Origin: Micrasema longulum
Taxonomy: Eukaryota > Arthropoda > Insecta > Trichoptera > Brachycentridae
Reading direction: 5' to 3'
DNA length: 64,000 bases
Assembly (NCBI GenBank): GCA_022494885.1
Contig: JAGVSM010003974.1
Coordinates: forward strand, 1-64,000
Numbering within the stretch: position 1 is the first letter of the stretch; each line of letters opens with the position of its first letter. The notes below the pieces were generated by a model. It had not been told where the DNA came from and ran no database searches. It saw only the letters and a program-made list of their open reading frames with translations. Of the stretch, positions 33,795 to 43,919 are shown piece after piece. The position numbers were made by a program, and so were the translations under genes.

Positions 33795-34100
33795 TTTATT
33801 TTATTTGGGATTTTTGCCGCTATTACATAAAAAAATAAGTAATAATATATTAACAATACTAGAGCCAATTTAAAAAATCCACTGTAAATATAATAATATA
33901 TAAGAAAAGAGTTTACGTAATTGTATGTGTGTGACGTTTGTATTCATGTGTGTGTATGTGAATGTGTGTATGTGTGAATGAATTATGAGGGAGGGTGTGC
34001 ATTTGCGAGTGTGAATGAATGAGGGAGAGGGTGCGTGTTTGTGGGTGCGTAAGTATAAAAATATATATTTTTAAAGTTATAATATTGAAAACTGTACAGA
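33795..34100 (-). mobile_element. Jockey-like LINE 3' UTR only
   Basis: It starts TTTATTTTATTTTATTTGGG and contains a GTGTGTATGTG-rich stretch, GAGGGAGGGTGTGC and GAGAGGGTGCGTGTTTG, in the same order as the 3' UTR of the LINE at 24505-25323. This makes it a minus-strand copy truncated inside its 3' UTR. Confidence 0.6.
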
Positions 34101-34159
34101 AAAAAGCTTGGTAAGAAGTTTAGTTATTTAAAAATAGTTTTTACCTACTTTCGAAACCT

Positions 34160-35140
34160 TTTTGTAAATATTTTTATGTATGCTTTTACATTGTTTATAT
34201 TCTTTTTTTTATACATAATAATGTTCCCTCACGGAGGTATCCCGCGCCATGGGAAAATTTTTACAAAATGTGAAACATGCCTAAGATTAGCTATTCAACA
34301 AAATTAACATACTAATAACAATAAAAAACGTAATTTATTCAAATAACCTAATTTATCATTAACATAATAAACAATAAAAAAACTAAAATAATCATAAAAA
34401 GGGATTAAACTTAAAAAAATATATGTTCTAATGTAGAAAGAATGCACAAAGAAATTGGCTTGCTCACAGTAAAGCAATAAATTAAAAATAATGTGGCAAT
34501 TTTTATACATAAAATAATTAAGGGGATGAATAAAATAAAAACAATAATAAAGTTTAACCAACAATGTCATACATATAAAACAAGGGGTAAAAAAAAGATA
34601 AGATTACCAATGAGGAAAAAAACAGAATCTCAAAACTCGTTGTACAAGGGATTGAAGCTGTACAATAAGTTACCTGAAGAAATAAAAGAAATAGAAAAAA
34701 TGGAAATATTTCAAATTAATTTGAAAAAATATGTAATTGAGAAATTTTGATAAAGAATTGTAATATTATTAAAAGTTTATATTAGTTCTAAAAATGTTAT
34801 GAATTAACTTAATAAAGCATAAATAAATGAATAAATAAAAAACATAACCAATTTATATAGACCAATAGAACAAATTTCATAAACAGTACACACATTTTAC
34901 CTATTTGGCTTGATCCACTCTTCAACTCACTCTGCAACCCACCTCCACTATCCATTTCTTAATAGCAATTTTATATTGTGAGAACTTACTAATTGTCCTT
35001 ATGGATAATGGAAGTAGATTGCACACATTAACCGAGTAGTAGGCCAATCCTCTTTGGCCGAAGGTTGTATTTATTTTTTTGCAGCTTCAGGGTGGAGTAT
35101 CTAGTAACTCTTGTATTTGTAACGGAAGGTAGAAAATAAT
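34160..35140 (-). mobile_element. LINE 3' end interrupted by a second LINE
   Basis: The sequence matches 61368-61800: CTTTTACATTGTTTATATTC, AACATGCCTAAG, ATAACATAATAAACAATAAA-like, then (after a foreign block at 34396-34848) CATAACCAATTTATATAGAC, CACACATTTTACCTATTTGG and CACCTCCACTATCCATTTC. On the minus strand, 35090-34950 encodes FGQRGLAYYSVNVCNLLPLS, then IRTISKFSQYKIAIKKWIVE. This is the LWNxLPxxIRxxxxxxxFKxxLKxWL-type end of a LINE polyprotein. Because the 61 kb copy lacks the block, it serves as the empty site. Confidence 0.75.
34396..34848 (+). mobile_element. LINE C-terminal fragment nested in another LINE
   Basis: The plus-strand frame to the stop at 34748-34750 encodes TYKTRGKKKIRLPMRKKTES, QNSLYKGLKLYNKLPEEIKE, IEKMEIFQINLKKYVIEKF. 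This is a canonical C-terminus of an insect non-LTR retrotransposon (TRxxxxxRxPxxKTExxxxSLYxxxKLYNxLPxxIK). It ends in AATAAAGCATAAATAAATGA and an A-rich tail at 34810-34848. It lies in opposite orientation inside the LINE at 34160-35140. Confidence 0.75.
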
Positions 35141-35164
35141 GTTAATAATAATATTAATAATATA

Positions 35165-35545
35165 ATAATTATCTTCGACAAAGGCAACACAGGTTGTTCT
35201 GCCTACCACGATGCAGAACCAACCTGCCAATGGTTATGCCGGTAGGAAGAGCAATCGTTTTATTCAATCATATCGCCTCGGATGTCGATAAATTTCATGA
35301 CAGTGGGATTACTCTTAAGAGGGCAATTTTCAAATTGTTATATGTATGTCAATTTTACATTACTTTTTTTTTCTCTTTTCTATTTAATAAATCTGAAATG
35401 TATATTTTGTAATGTGTTGAGAATTAATTGGATACTGTGTAATGTTCTCAATGTAACAAAAAAAAAAGAAAATAAAAATGCATATTTATATAAACTATAT
35501 ATTATATATTATATACATAAAGTGTTTAAATAAATAAATGAATAT
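35165..35545 (+). mobile_element. LINE C-terminal remnant and 3' UTR
   Basis: One plus-strand frame gives HRLFCLPRCRTNLPMVMPVG, RAIVLFNHIASDVDKFHDSG, then ITLKRAIFK. This follows the usual end of Jockey-type polyproteins (aliphatic..RTN...P..R....N.......F.....FK). The 3' UTR ends in TGTTTAAATAAATAAATGAA near 35524-35543. No upstream part is present. Confidence 0.5.
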
Positions 35546-35835
35546 TTTTTTAATGTATTTAAAAAATGAACGTTTGGAAATTATACAATATCCTTTTGTA
35601 ATTTAAGCTAGTAAGTTACAATGGCTGTGAAACAACCTTGCCTGTGGTCAGGCCCCGGGCTTGATACAGAATTAAAGAAAATTAATATTTAATAGGTGTA
35701 CTCCAATTTCTATCTTTGTTGAGTTTATACTTCTTTTGAATATGATGTTTAATTATGAAAGCGGACATCTCATTACATACCGGAAGTTACCTATTGTAAT
35801 AAATTTTGACTATTGTTTAAAGTGGAAATTTATTG

Positions 35836-35950
35836 CAAAAGGGTGGAAACACATTTTATAGAAGAGAATATGGAAGCCATGGCATTCACAGGACTTATGA
35901 CCTTATACTTTATAGACTATTACTGATAATATTTCATTGATTACAAACTT
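35836..35950 (-). mobile_element. M1 partial copy
   Basis: Minus-strand M1 end: TTGCAAAAGGGTGGAAACAC, AGAGAATATGGAAGCCATGG, CATTCACAGGACTTATGACC. It is diverged and truncated. Confidence 0.55.
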
Positions 35951-37826
35951 TCAAAATTTTCCTTCTTTTAAAAAACATGCACTTTCCTGGATTCAAACAA
36001 AAGATATGAACTCTTTTTTCTATGATTTTATTTTTATTTTTTTTTATTTCCTTTTATATTTACTATAAAAAAATACCATATTATCTTTTACAGAATATTT
36101 TATTTTTTCTTTTTTATGTTATACAAAAATATTAAACTTCTAAACCATATGGGAAAAAAATTAAAATTACCAACTTATTACTTAATTTTTAAAAATTTAT
36201 TATTTAATTTATTAATTTACACGTCCTACGGGTTTTTACATGTATAAGAAATATATTTAACCACAGCAGTGAAACATAAGAATGTACATTTGGTTAAAAT
36301 TAAAGATAACATAAGAAAAACATTAAAAAAAGTTAATAAGTAAAAATAAGGAAATGTACCAACATAGGTATATGGGTGTAAAGAAAGATATTTACGTATA
36401 ATACATACACACGTACATACACACCCATATGCATACAGACACACAAACATATACATACATGCATATATATACACACACATAAGTATATACATTATTATAG
36501 AGATACATGAAAAAAAATAGTAAATATAGAACAATACATGGAATTAAGAAAAGTCCAGAAACCGCATACGCACATCAAACAGAAGGCGACTCAACTAATC
36601 ATAAATGAGTAGGTTTACGTTTTGACGCATTAGTTTCTTTGTAGACGTCGCTAAGTACGCAACTCCTGATTCGAATTTAACCATGCAGTGTTGTGTCCTT
36701 TTAAAGTGTAAAAATACTGCTAGGATCTTAAAGAAATAGGTGCAATCACATTTTATGTGTAATTATCAAATTAACGTTTTTGTCACAAATGCATTACTTC
36801 AAAATTGAATTATTTTTCCATCTGTCAGATTTTTGAAGAAACAAAATGGAAATTTCGTTAGTTTTACCAGGGTAGTAAAATTTTTTTACCCTACTTTGCT
36901 CATATAGTAAGAGAAATAATGAAAATTGAACCTCGGATGAAACAACGCCGTGATGGATATTTCGTCGACATTATCTTTAAAACATAAAATATTATTTAAC
37001 ATGAAATAAAAATATCCGTTTTATGTAAAATAAAATTTGTTTTATATTTTAAGTTCAAAGTTCATTCATTACTCTTATTAAATGACCCTTTACTTATCTA
37101 CTCTGTTGTGTCAATCAATGTTACCGAGTGCACAATAAAATTTTAGTAAAATTAAAAAGTTGTTTTTTTTTTTACCTTGCATTTGTGTTATGGTTATATT
37201 CTTCTGGCAATATTACTCGGTGACTTCAAGTATGCGCGCGGCGAAAGTGTGTCTAAGTAGGGGAATTATTAGACACAGTCCGATGTATTCAAATATGATT
37301 CTACGCTCCTTCTGGACTATTCTTAATTCTATGGAACAATATTAAGAAATTTTACACAGATTAATTTATAGCCTTTTGAATACTTAACCCATAATTATAT
37401 AAAGACAAACGAAATATATCAACTTCACCATACTCGTTACCTGGCCGCTGGCCGGTGTAGTCAAGGTATTGGTGAATTGTAATAATAATTATGACTGCAG
37501 GAGATTAAAAAAATAACGTTAGCTGCCGAATATTTCGAACAGGTACTTTTATGCTGATAACACTCGTCGATTCCGGGACGTACAATTCGCCATTTGCTAT
37601 TTTATATAAATTTTATAAATCATTTATAAATCATGTTTTACAAATAGTTGTTATATTTAGTGTATACAATAAATAATCGTAATCAATATTTTCAATGGGT
37701 ATGTTAAGTTTGTAATTTTAATCAAGTAAATAATTATCTTAGCAGGACAACCTTAATTAACAACGTTTGCCTATTTTACAAAGTATCAGGTTCTCGCGGC
37801 TCTAGACGTCCACGGCTGTAACTATA
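35951..37826. other. AT-rich DNA with a (CA)n microsatellite
   Basis: 36399-36510 is a CA/TA-rich microsatellite (repeats of ACATACACAC). The minus-strand frame across it (36226-36534) is a by-product of this simple sequence. No gene was recognised in the rest. Confidence 0.5.
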
Positions 37827-39040
37827 TATACAAGGTGTTCTTTAAACCCTGTCACATCCGAAACCACGATGATCGGTATGGGCAAGAAGATATATTAGCA
37901 CATTTAAAAAAATATTTAGAACAATTAACTGTTAGCAAGCAGCAAGGCTAATTGCAGCAAATAGTCTCTAGAATGTATGATGTATGCCTGGAGAGCGAAT
38001 TGGCGATGAACGAAAGTAAGTCAAAAGTGATGGTATTTGAAAGGGATAGTGAGGTTACTGACTGCATAATAAATGTAAACAACGAATGTTCGAGCAAGTA
38101 GAAGAATTTGTGTATCTGGGAAGCATGTTTTCAAGAGATGGAAGAGTAGAAAAAGATGTTGAAAGAAGAGTGAATGCGGGCAACAAAATGAACGGAGCAC
38201 TAAGCACAGTAATTTCTAATAAAAAATATGTCAATCGAAGCTAAACTGGCAGTGCACAACGGAGTTTTAGTCCCAACACTTATGTATGGAAGTGAAACAT
38301 GGAACTGGCAGAGGAAGGATGAAAGCCGAGTGAACGCGGTTGAAATGCAATCTTTTAGACGAATGTGTGGGAATCAATGTATGACAGGGTTACGAATGAT
38401 GAAATCAGGCGAGAGTGTAAATCTGAGACAAGTATAATTGATAAGATTAAGAAAGGGTATCTGAGATGGTTTGGTCACGTAGAACAAATGGACGACGAAA
38501 GAATGGTAAAACAAGTATTTATGGCGAAAATGAACGGCAACGTTAGACGAAGATGACCAAGGAAGACGTGGCATGATCAGATAAACCAAAATCTTAAGTC
38601 TAGTCATGTCAAAAGCAGACAGAACCGAAGGACATGTATGACAAGATGCATGAATGTGGGAGAGGCTAGGATTGTATGCCAGGATAGACGTGTGTGGCGG
38701 TCCATTCTCTTTGCCTACCCTTACGGAGAAATGGCGTGATGGTAGTAGTAGTAGTAGTAGAAGTAATTAAAAATTTAAAAAATTAAATATTTTAAAAAAC
38801 AAATGGTCTCTTACTTCTGCAGGGGAGAAGTGAGGGGAGCGCGGTGCAGTATCAGACTCCCCTCTTCCCCCTTCTCGTTTCACCCCTGCAGAAGTAAGCA
38901 ACCATTTGCTTTTTTTTAAATATATTTTTTTAAAATTTTTATTTGTTCTAAAAAAATATTTTAATGTGCCAATATGTCTTCTTGCTCACACTGATCATCG
39001 TGATTTCGGATGTTACAGGGTTTAAAGAACACCCTGTATA
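37827..39040. mobile_element. M2 palindromic MITE split by an RTE-1 LINE
   Basis: The left arm 37827-37928 (TATACAAGGTGTTCTTTAAA, CCCTGTCACATCCGAAACCA, AAGAAGATATATTAGCACAT) and the right part 38765-39040 belong to one M2. The right part includes the inner palindrome with CTGCAGGGGAGAAG / TTTCACCCCTGCAG and the outer arm ending TTTAAAGAACACCCTGTATA. The copy at 39533-39909 is the same element without the LINE. The arms pair almost end to end, so the element folds into a long hairpin. It does not code for protein. Confidence 0.85.
37929..38764 (+). mobile_element. RTE-like LINE 3' end (family RTE-1), frameshifted
   Basis: This is the longest RTE-1 copy here. In changing frames it reads MNESKSKVMVFERD, VEEFVYLGSMFSRDGRVEKD, VERRVNAGNKMNGALS, MSIEAKLAVHNGVLVPTLMY, GSETWNWQRKDESRVNAVEM, QSFRRMCG, YLRWFGHVEQMDDERMVK, PRKTWHDQINQNLKSSHV, NRRTCMTRCMNVGEARIVC and VWRSILFAYPYGEMA. 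These are the segments after the catalytic YxDD motif of the reverse transcriptase. At least three frameshifts and one stop in GNVRRR-stop-PRKTW are present. It ends in (TAG)n at 38742-38761. AATTAA at 37923-37928 and 38765-38770 is a likely target duplication in M2. Confidence 0.85.
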
Positions 39041-39532
39041 CATATATAATTCAAATCTCGTAGATAAGTGTTGGATTTCTGCCACATGAGTATTTATTAG
39101 ACCGAGTCTGAGAAGCTGTTTTTTTAACATATTATACAATGTTGTTCATGTCGTGATAGAACTTTCGATTGGTAATACTATCTCTTGTTAAACGAATGAT
39201 AACAATTTTTTTTATTTTGTGTTTTGTTACGATACTCAAATTACCAATGGAACGCCTCACACTCGAACAACGCTTGCAAATACCAGATTGAAAGGTAAGT
39301 TTCCACCGAGGCAACATCTGGGTAACATGTGGCGTGCGGCACTGACGCAAGCGACAAGGAGTATTTTGAGTGAAGCGACACACTGCAACATGTAGCAAGT
39401 AACATATCGGTAAATAGAAGAAATTTTTAATTAATGAAAGCAAAAATCAATATCATTTATACAACAAATATCATTTATTTAACAAATTTTGTCCACAAAC
39501 GTTTGGACAGACTCAAATATTGTAATCATTTA

Positions 39533-39909
39533 TATACAGGGTTTTCTTTAAACTCTGTCACATCCGAAACCACGACGATCAGTATGAGCAAGAAGACACA
39601 TTGGCACATTAAAATTAATTCTTAGAACGACTAAAATCTTAAAAAATAAAATATAGAAAAAAACAAATGGTTGCGTACTTCTGCAGTGGTAAAACGAGGG
39701 GGGGGGGAGTCGGATTCCCCGTCAACCGCTTGGCCGCGCCCCCCTCGTTTCACCTCTGCAGAGGTAAGCAACCTGTTGTTTTTTTTAAAATTTTATTTTT
39801 AAAACAATTCTTTGTTCTAAATATTTTTTTTAATATGCGTATATGTCTTCTTGCCCATACTAATCATTGTGGTTTCGGATGTGACAGGGTTTAAAAAACA
39901 CCCTGTATA
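39533..39909. mobile_element. M2 palindromic MITE, complete
   Basis: Outer arms are TATACAGGGTTTTCTTTAAA, CTCTGTCACATCCGAAACCA on the left and TGGTTTCGGATGTGACAGGG, TTTAAAAAACACCCTGTATA on the right. Inner arms are ACTTCTGCAGTGGTAAAACG against CGTTTCACCTCTGCAGAGGT, which leaves a G-run and GC-rich loop near 39700-39735. It is about 377 bases long. The plus-strand frame at 39667-39894 is incidental. It sits in M1 sequence. I cannot assign a superfamily; TA may be the target. Confidence 0.85.
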
Positions 39910-40182
39910 TTAGAGATTAACAATATTTTGAGTTTGTCCAAATTTTTTTTGACAAGGACTGGATTCAACTCCATGGGGAGCATTAATATTAATATTATTA
40001 TAACATTGAATTATTTATATATTTATTAATTTGGACAAACTCAGAATATTGTTGATCAACAATCCACCTGATCCATCAAGAAGTATAGAAATTGAAAAAA
40101 AAAAATTTCAGGCGTTGCCTAGTATGTAGGTGAAATAATTCAGTGTGCCGAATCTCACGCGTATAAATAAAGATTTCAGCTT

Positions 40183-40676
40183 TTAACACTTAGAATCCCC
40201 GAGCCGTGTAAACATGTGATTATATAACCACGCGCTGTGTCCCGGTCCCGTGTTTACCAGCTGTCTAAAAAGGTGCCTTTTATTGACATCTAGTGACATT
40301 TATTAGGACTTTTTCGATGCTGGTAAACCACGTGAAAACACGTGACCGGGACACAACGCATGGTTATTATAATCACGTGTTTAGACGGCTCCGGGATACA
40401 AAGCACAATAAGAGGAGTGAGACCCTTCACCCTGTATATGTGCGAACATTGCAATGTGGCTCTCCATAATCTCTCTCGCCAATGTTGGCAAAACTATCAT
40501 ACAAAAATGACTTTTTAAATTGTTTAAAATAAATATTAGAAGTTTCAATTCACTGAACCCAGTATTTTCCTAATTATGACACTTTTAAGAAACCCTTCTA
40601 AAAGCATGAAATTTTACAAAAATGGTCGGGCACGGGGTAAATTCTAAGTGTATTCGGCCGGTACTCAAAGTGTTAA
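40183..40676 (-). mobile_element. M3 TTAA MITE inserted in M1
   Basis: Reverse copy of 32866-33302. It starts with TTAACACTTAGAATCCCCGA and ends with GGTACTCAAAGTGTTAA. The palindromic part (40194-40400) has GAGCCGTGTAAACATGTGAT against ATCACGTGTTTAGACGGCTC, and GCTGGTAAACC in the centre. The M1 context reads TTTCAGCTTTTTAA before and TTAACTTCAC after the insertion. The unoccupied M1 at 57933-57955 reads CAGCTCTTTAACTTCACT, which shows that a single TTAA was duplicated. Confidence 0.9.
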
Positions 40677-40835
40677 CTTCACAAACATTAACAGATGAAA
40701 TAATTAAAGAAATATAGATTTTCAAATATGGGCAGAATGGTGAATCTTACACAGTGTGTAAAGTGGCCACTAAAACCAGCAAATGACAGGTCAAAAGCCC
40801 TGTAGATGCCTAGACTTCTATATTACCTTCTTTAA

Positions 40836-41211
40836 AATGTTTATTTATTTCTTCTTGGACCAGTTGTTTCATTACAATATTTGTGTTTTTCCAAATGTTT
40901 GCAGACAAAAGACTGGATTTCAACTGGTTTATGAAGAAGTTTTAAAATTAGAAAAAAAAAAATTCAGGCGTTGCCTAGTATATGTAATAATTCAGTCAGA
41001 TGAATCTCTTTGCTACAATAAATGTTTCAGCTCTTTGACTTCACTAAAATCAACAAATTGAAAAATTGAAGAAATATGTATGTTCAAACATAGGCGTGAA
41101 TGTTACACAGTGTATAAAGTGCCCACTTAAACCAGCTAATGACAGGTCATAAACCCTGTAAACGCATAGACTTCCAAATTCCCTTATTTAAGGTATTCTC
41201 CATCCCTGTTG
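40836..41211 (+). mobile_element. M1 MITE with inverted left segment
   Basis: The right two thirds are standard plus-strand M1: CAGGCGTTGCCTAGTATATG, TTTCAGCTCTTTGACTTCAC, AAAGTGCCCACTTAAACCAG, GACAGGTCATAAACCC, TAAGGTATTCTCCATCCCTG. The left segment 40853-40925 (CTTGGACCAGTTGTTTCATT, ACAATATTTGTGTTTTTCC, GACAAAAGACTGGATTTCAA) is inverted relative to the copy at 57770-57850. Confidence 0.75.
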
Positions 41212-41264
41212 TAATTTGTTACTCTATTTTAATTTAAACTTAATTTTACTTTTTTGATATAATA

Positions 41265-41580
41265 TTTTTAATTTTAATTTTATTTTATTTAGGAAACATA
41301 CAGTACAGTAACATTGTTTTATATTTAACACAGTTAGATTTAACTCTAATGGACCAGTGAAGTTTCCATATTTCAAATATATATAAGAAAGGTTATTAAT
41401 TAAAGTTCAAAAAAGAGAAGGAAAATAAACATAAATAGAAGTTGTTTAAAAATTAAAATTATAGTAAAAAAAATGAAGAAAATTTGTTAAAGTAATTAAA
41501 AGTTAAGGAATAAATGAAGAATGAAAAACATGCTTAGATGTAAAAATAAAATAAAATAAAAACATTTTTTTAAAAAGGAA
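41265..41580 (-). mobile_element. Probable LINE 3' UTR (family F-GGACC)
   Basis: Reverse-complement relative of 27365-27680. AGGAAACATACAGTACAGTA, CTAATGGACCAGTGAAGTTT, AGTTCAAAAAAGAGAAGGAA, AAATAGAAGTTGTTTAAAA and GAATGAAAAACATGCTTAGA all line up. It follows directly after an M1 end. Confidence 0.6.
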
Positions 41581-41599
41581 AAACATAAATATATACATA

Positions 41600-42297
41600 T
41601 GAAGAATCTATATATATACACGAGAAGAATCTTTAAATAAGAAAATAAATTTATGTCAATTTAAAAAACATCTTCAGAATTAATGACACATAGTAAGAGC
41701 AGCAATATATTGATTTCATATACATATACAATATAAGTAATTAAATATGATATAAAAGTCGACTTCCCATTGTTATACGAGCCCTGTCCGGTTGCGATTA
41801 TGTGTCCATGAGAGTTTTGCTAGTAGCCTATAATCATAATAGTAAAGGTGCAATATTAATTCATATTTTGCAATTAATAGCACGTTAGGTAACCACACCT
41901 GTATGTGAAATATTTTCATCCAGTCACTGACATATCAAGTGCCGTCTGTGATCAAATGTCTGCTCCAAATTATAGCATATAGACTTACAAACATGTTGCT
42001 TTAATTCTGATAAATGAATGCACACTCCAAATCTAACCGAGCTATTGCGAATTCCTGCCTTAATTAGGCCATTCGATATTTTTAAAGGCGATTAGTTAAA
42101 TAAATTGCATTCTTGGCATCAGCATCTAAATGCGAGAATTAACGAACGCCGGAACTTAAAATGATGTAAAAAAATCATCGTCTAATTAATACATAGACGC
42201 GCCCTGTCTAATAAAATGTTGCTGTTGTAAGATGCCCATTTTTGGTACATAAAAAAGTTGGTATTTTTGTTTACAATCAACATTTGAATTCAAATTT
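41600..42297. other. Non-coding DNA, no repeat recognised
   Basis: No gene was recognised. 41760-41790 (GTCGACTTCCCATTGTTATA) has a faint likeness to 54203-54230 (GTCAACTTCCTATTGTAATA), possibly a shared LINE segment. Confidence 0.4.
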
Positions 42298-42299
42298 AT

Positions 42300-42528
42300 T
42301 TCAACACAGAGGGAAAACATTATTGAGAAGGGAATATGGACGTTTAGGCATTTACAAGGCTTATGACCTGTCATTGGCTGGTTTAAGTGGCCACTTTACA
42401 CACTGTGTAACATTCACTATTCTGCTCATGTTTCAACATCCACATTTCCTCAACTCTTCCATCTGTTGACTTTTGTGAAGTAAAGGAGCTGAAACCTTTA
42501 TTATGTGGGTGAGATTCATCCGGCTGAA
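42300..42528 (-). mobile_element. M1 MITE, truncated
   Basis: Minus-strand M1: CAACACAGAGGGAAAACATT, AGGCATTTACAAGGCTTATG, CATTGGCTGGTTTAAGTGGC, CTTTACACACTGTGTAACAT, GGAGCTGAAACCTTTATTAT, GAGATTCATCCGGCTGA. It breaks off where a SINE-2 piece begins. Confidence 0.8.
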
Positions 42529-42538
42529 CGAAATCAAA

Positions 42539-42648
42539 ATGATCAGGCGATCACCTTGCCCTCATACAATGGATGATCAAAGTGTAAAGCATTTGGTTTA
42601 CTGATGCAGTGCCCTATACACCACCGAGGGTGGAATGTGGGATGGAGA
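42539..42648 (+). repeat. SINE-2 body fragment
   Basis: TGATCAGGCGATCACCTTGC, AATGGATGATCAAAGTGTAA, GATGCAGTGCCCTATACACC. This is a diverged SINE-2 body without a head. Confidence 0.65.
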
Positions 42649-42734
42649 TATATATGCTGTAAAACTAAAAGGATATTTGAAGCACTAACTTTGTGATTAT
42701 TTATAATAATAAAATAAATATATTTAAAACAGGA

Positions 42735-43025
42735 TAAAATTTATGACTAAATTCGGTAGTCAGATGGCAGAAGGTATTCTGTATTTTTTTCTGTTTTTCA
42801 GTTTTCAAAAGTTTTAATCAATACACATAGAAAAAATACACATAGAAAAAACAACAAAAAAAACATCATTATTAGGAATGGTAATTTATTATTGAAAAGC
42901 AACACTAAAATATTTCAGTTTAGGGATTGAAGTCTTGAAATTGAGTCGTATTTCAACTCTCCTGAACGTTTTTGAAAATTACAGATGATCCCTTCTGCCA
43001 TCTGACTACCGAATTATACCTTGAT
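42735..43025. mobile_element. M7 foldback MITE
   Basis: AAATTCGGTAGTCAGATGGC, AGAAGGTATTCTGTA (42749-42785) is inverted at 42975-43015 (ACAGATGATCCCTTCTGCCA, TCTGACTACCGAATTATAC). About 190 AT-rich bases lie between the arms, with a short direct repeat CACATAGAAAAAA inside. Non-coding. Confidence 0.7.
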
Positions 43026-43559
43026 AGAGAAGCTTGTGTAGCTTTGAAACTGGTGGGTAAAAAAAAAAAAAAAAATGGTTGAAAACTAAGTTGTTTTTTT
43101 TTTTTATTATTAATAATAAAGATACTCGTAATTAAATTTATGAAAAAATGTACATTTACTAACGAAAATAATAAATACAAATTAGTAAATCAATAGATAT
43201 AAATTGTTCAATACATTGTATAATATATATTTTCCAATGTAAATGTAAATATTTAATACTAAAAATATACACGGACGTTATTCATACCTACATAAAATCG
43301 GTTACAAAATTCTCTTCCAGATAAATTTAACGTTCGTGAAGTTTCGATCTTGATTTCACCATCGTTATTTTGTCACAGAACCTACTCGAGTATTCGAATT
43401 AAAACAGTTGGTAAACATGAACTCAGAAGCCTACTGACCCCATATACAATAACTTATAGCGTGTGTGCACACCACAATCGATGATTGACGATCGCCAAAA
43501 AATCGAACTCGTTTTTTTAATTAAGATTTATTTTGTATTTGGCACATGTTTTACTGAAA

Positions 43560-43612
43560 TGCATAATATGTGTGTTCTTATGATGTACCCAAATATTTTA
43601 ATTTTTTGGCCA
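43560..43612 (-). repeat. SINE-3 tail fragment
   Basis: ATAATATGTGTGTTCTTATG, ATGTACCCAAATATTTTAAT matches the 3' part of SINE-3 in reverse (compare 26821-26865). Confidence 0.55.
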
Positions 43613-43919
43613 CATTGTTATTTATAATTGGCTGAAATCTTTGTTGATGCGGGTGAGTCAGATGAATCTCAAACTAACTAACTTTAAAAAATCAACAGCT
43701 GGAAGAATTAAAGACATACGGATGTTCAAACATAAGCAGAAAGGTAAATGTTACACAGTGTTTGAAGTGGCTACCTTAATCATCAAATGTAAATAATGTA
43801 AGCACTAAACACCATAAATTTTAACTTTATTTAATTCGTTTAATATATATTTATATATATTTTTTTTTTAAACATTTATGTTTGTAAGTGAAAATTCTTG
43901 ATGGAAGTTCATTGTAATT

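Larger units (their letters stand above)
39481..40835. mobile_element. M1 MITE complex carrying two other MITEs
   Basis: M1 segments surround M2 (39533-39909) and M3 (40183-40676). They run as TTGTCCACAAACGTTTGGAC (plus), then after M2 the same segment inverted (TTGAGTTTGTCC, AAGGACTGGATTC at 39920-39970), then TTTGGACAAACTCAGAATAT (plus, 40031-40050), AGGCGTTGCCTAGTATGTAG, the M3 insertion, and TAAAGTGGCCACTAAAACC and GATGCCTAGACTTCTATATT. The right terminus is missing, and the next M1 follows at once. Confidence 0.7.

Noticed and set aside
36226..36534. Minus-strand open frame rich in Cys and Tyr (CVYIYACMYMFVCLYAYGC)
   Set aside because: It is a translation of a (CA/TA)n microsatellite; the composition follows the repeat.
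39667..39894. Open frame of 75 codons
   Set aside because: It lies wholly inside the M2 palindrome, without protein features or conservation between the two M2 copies.
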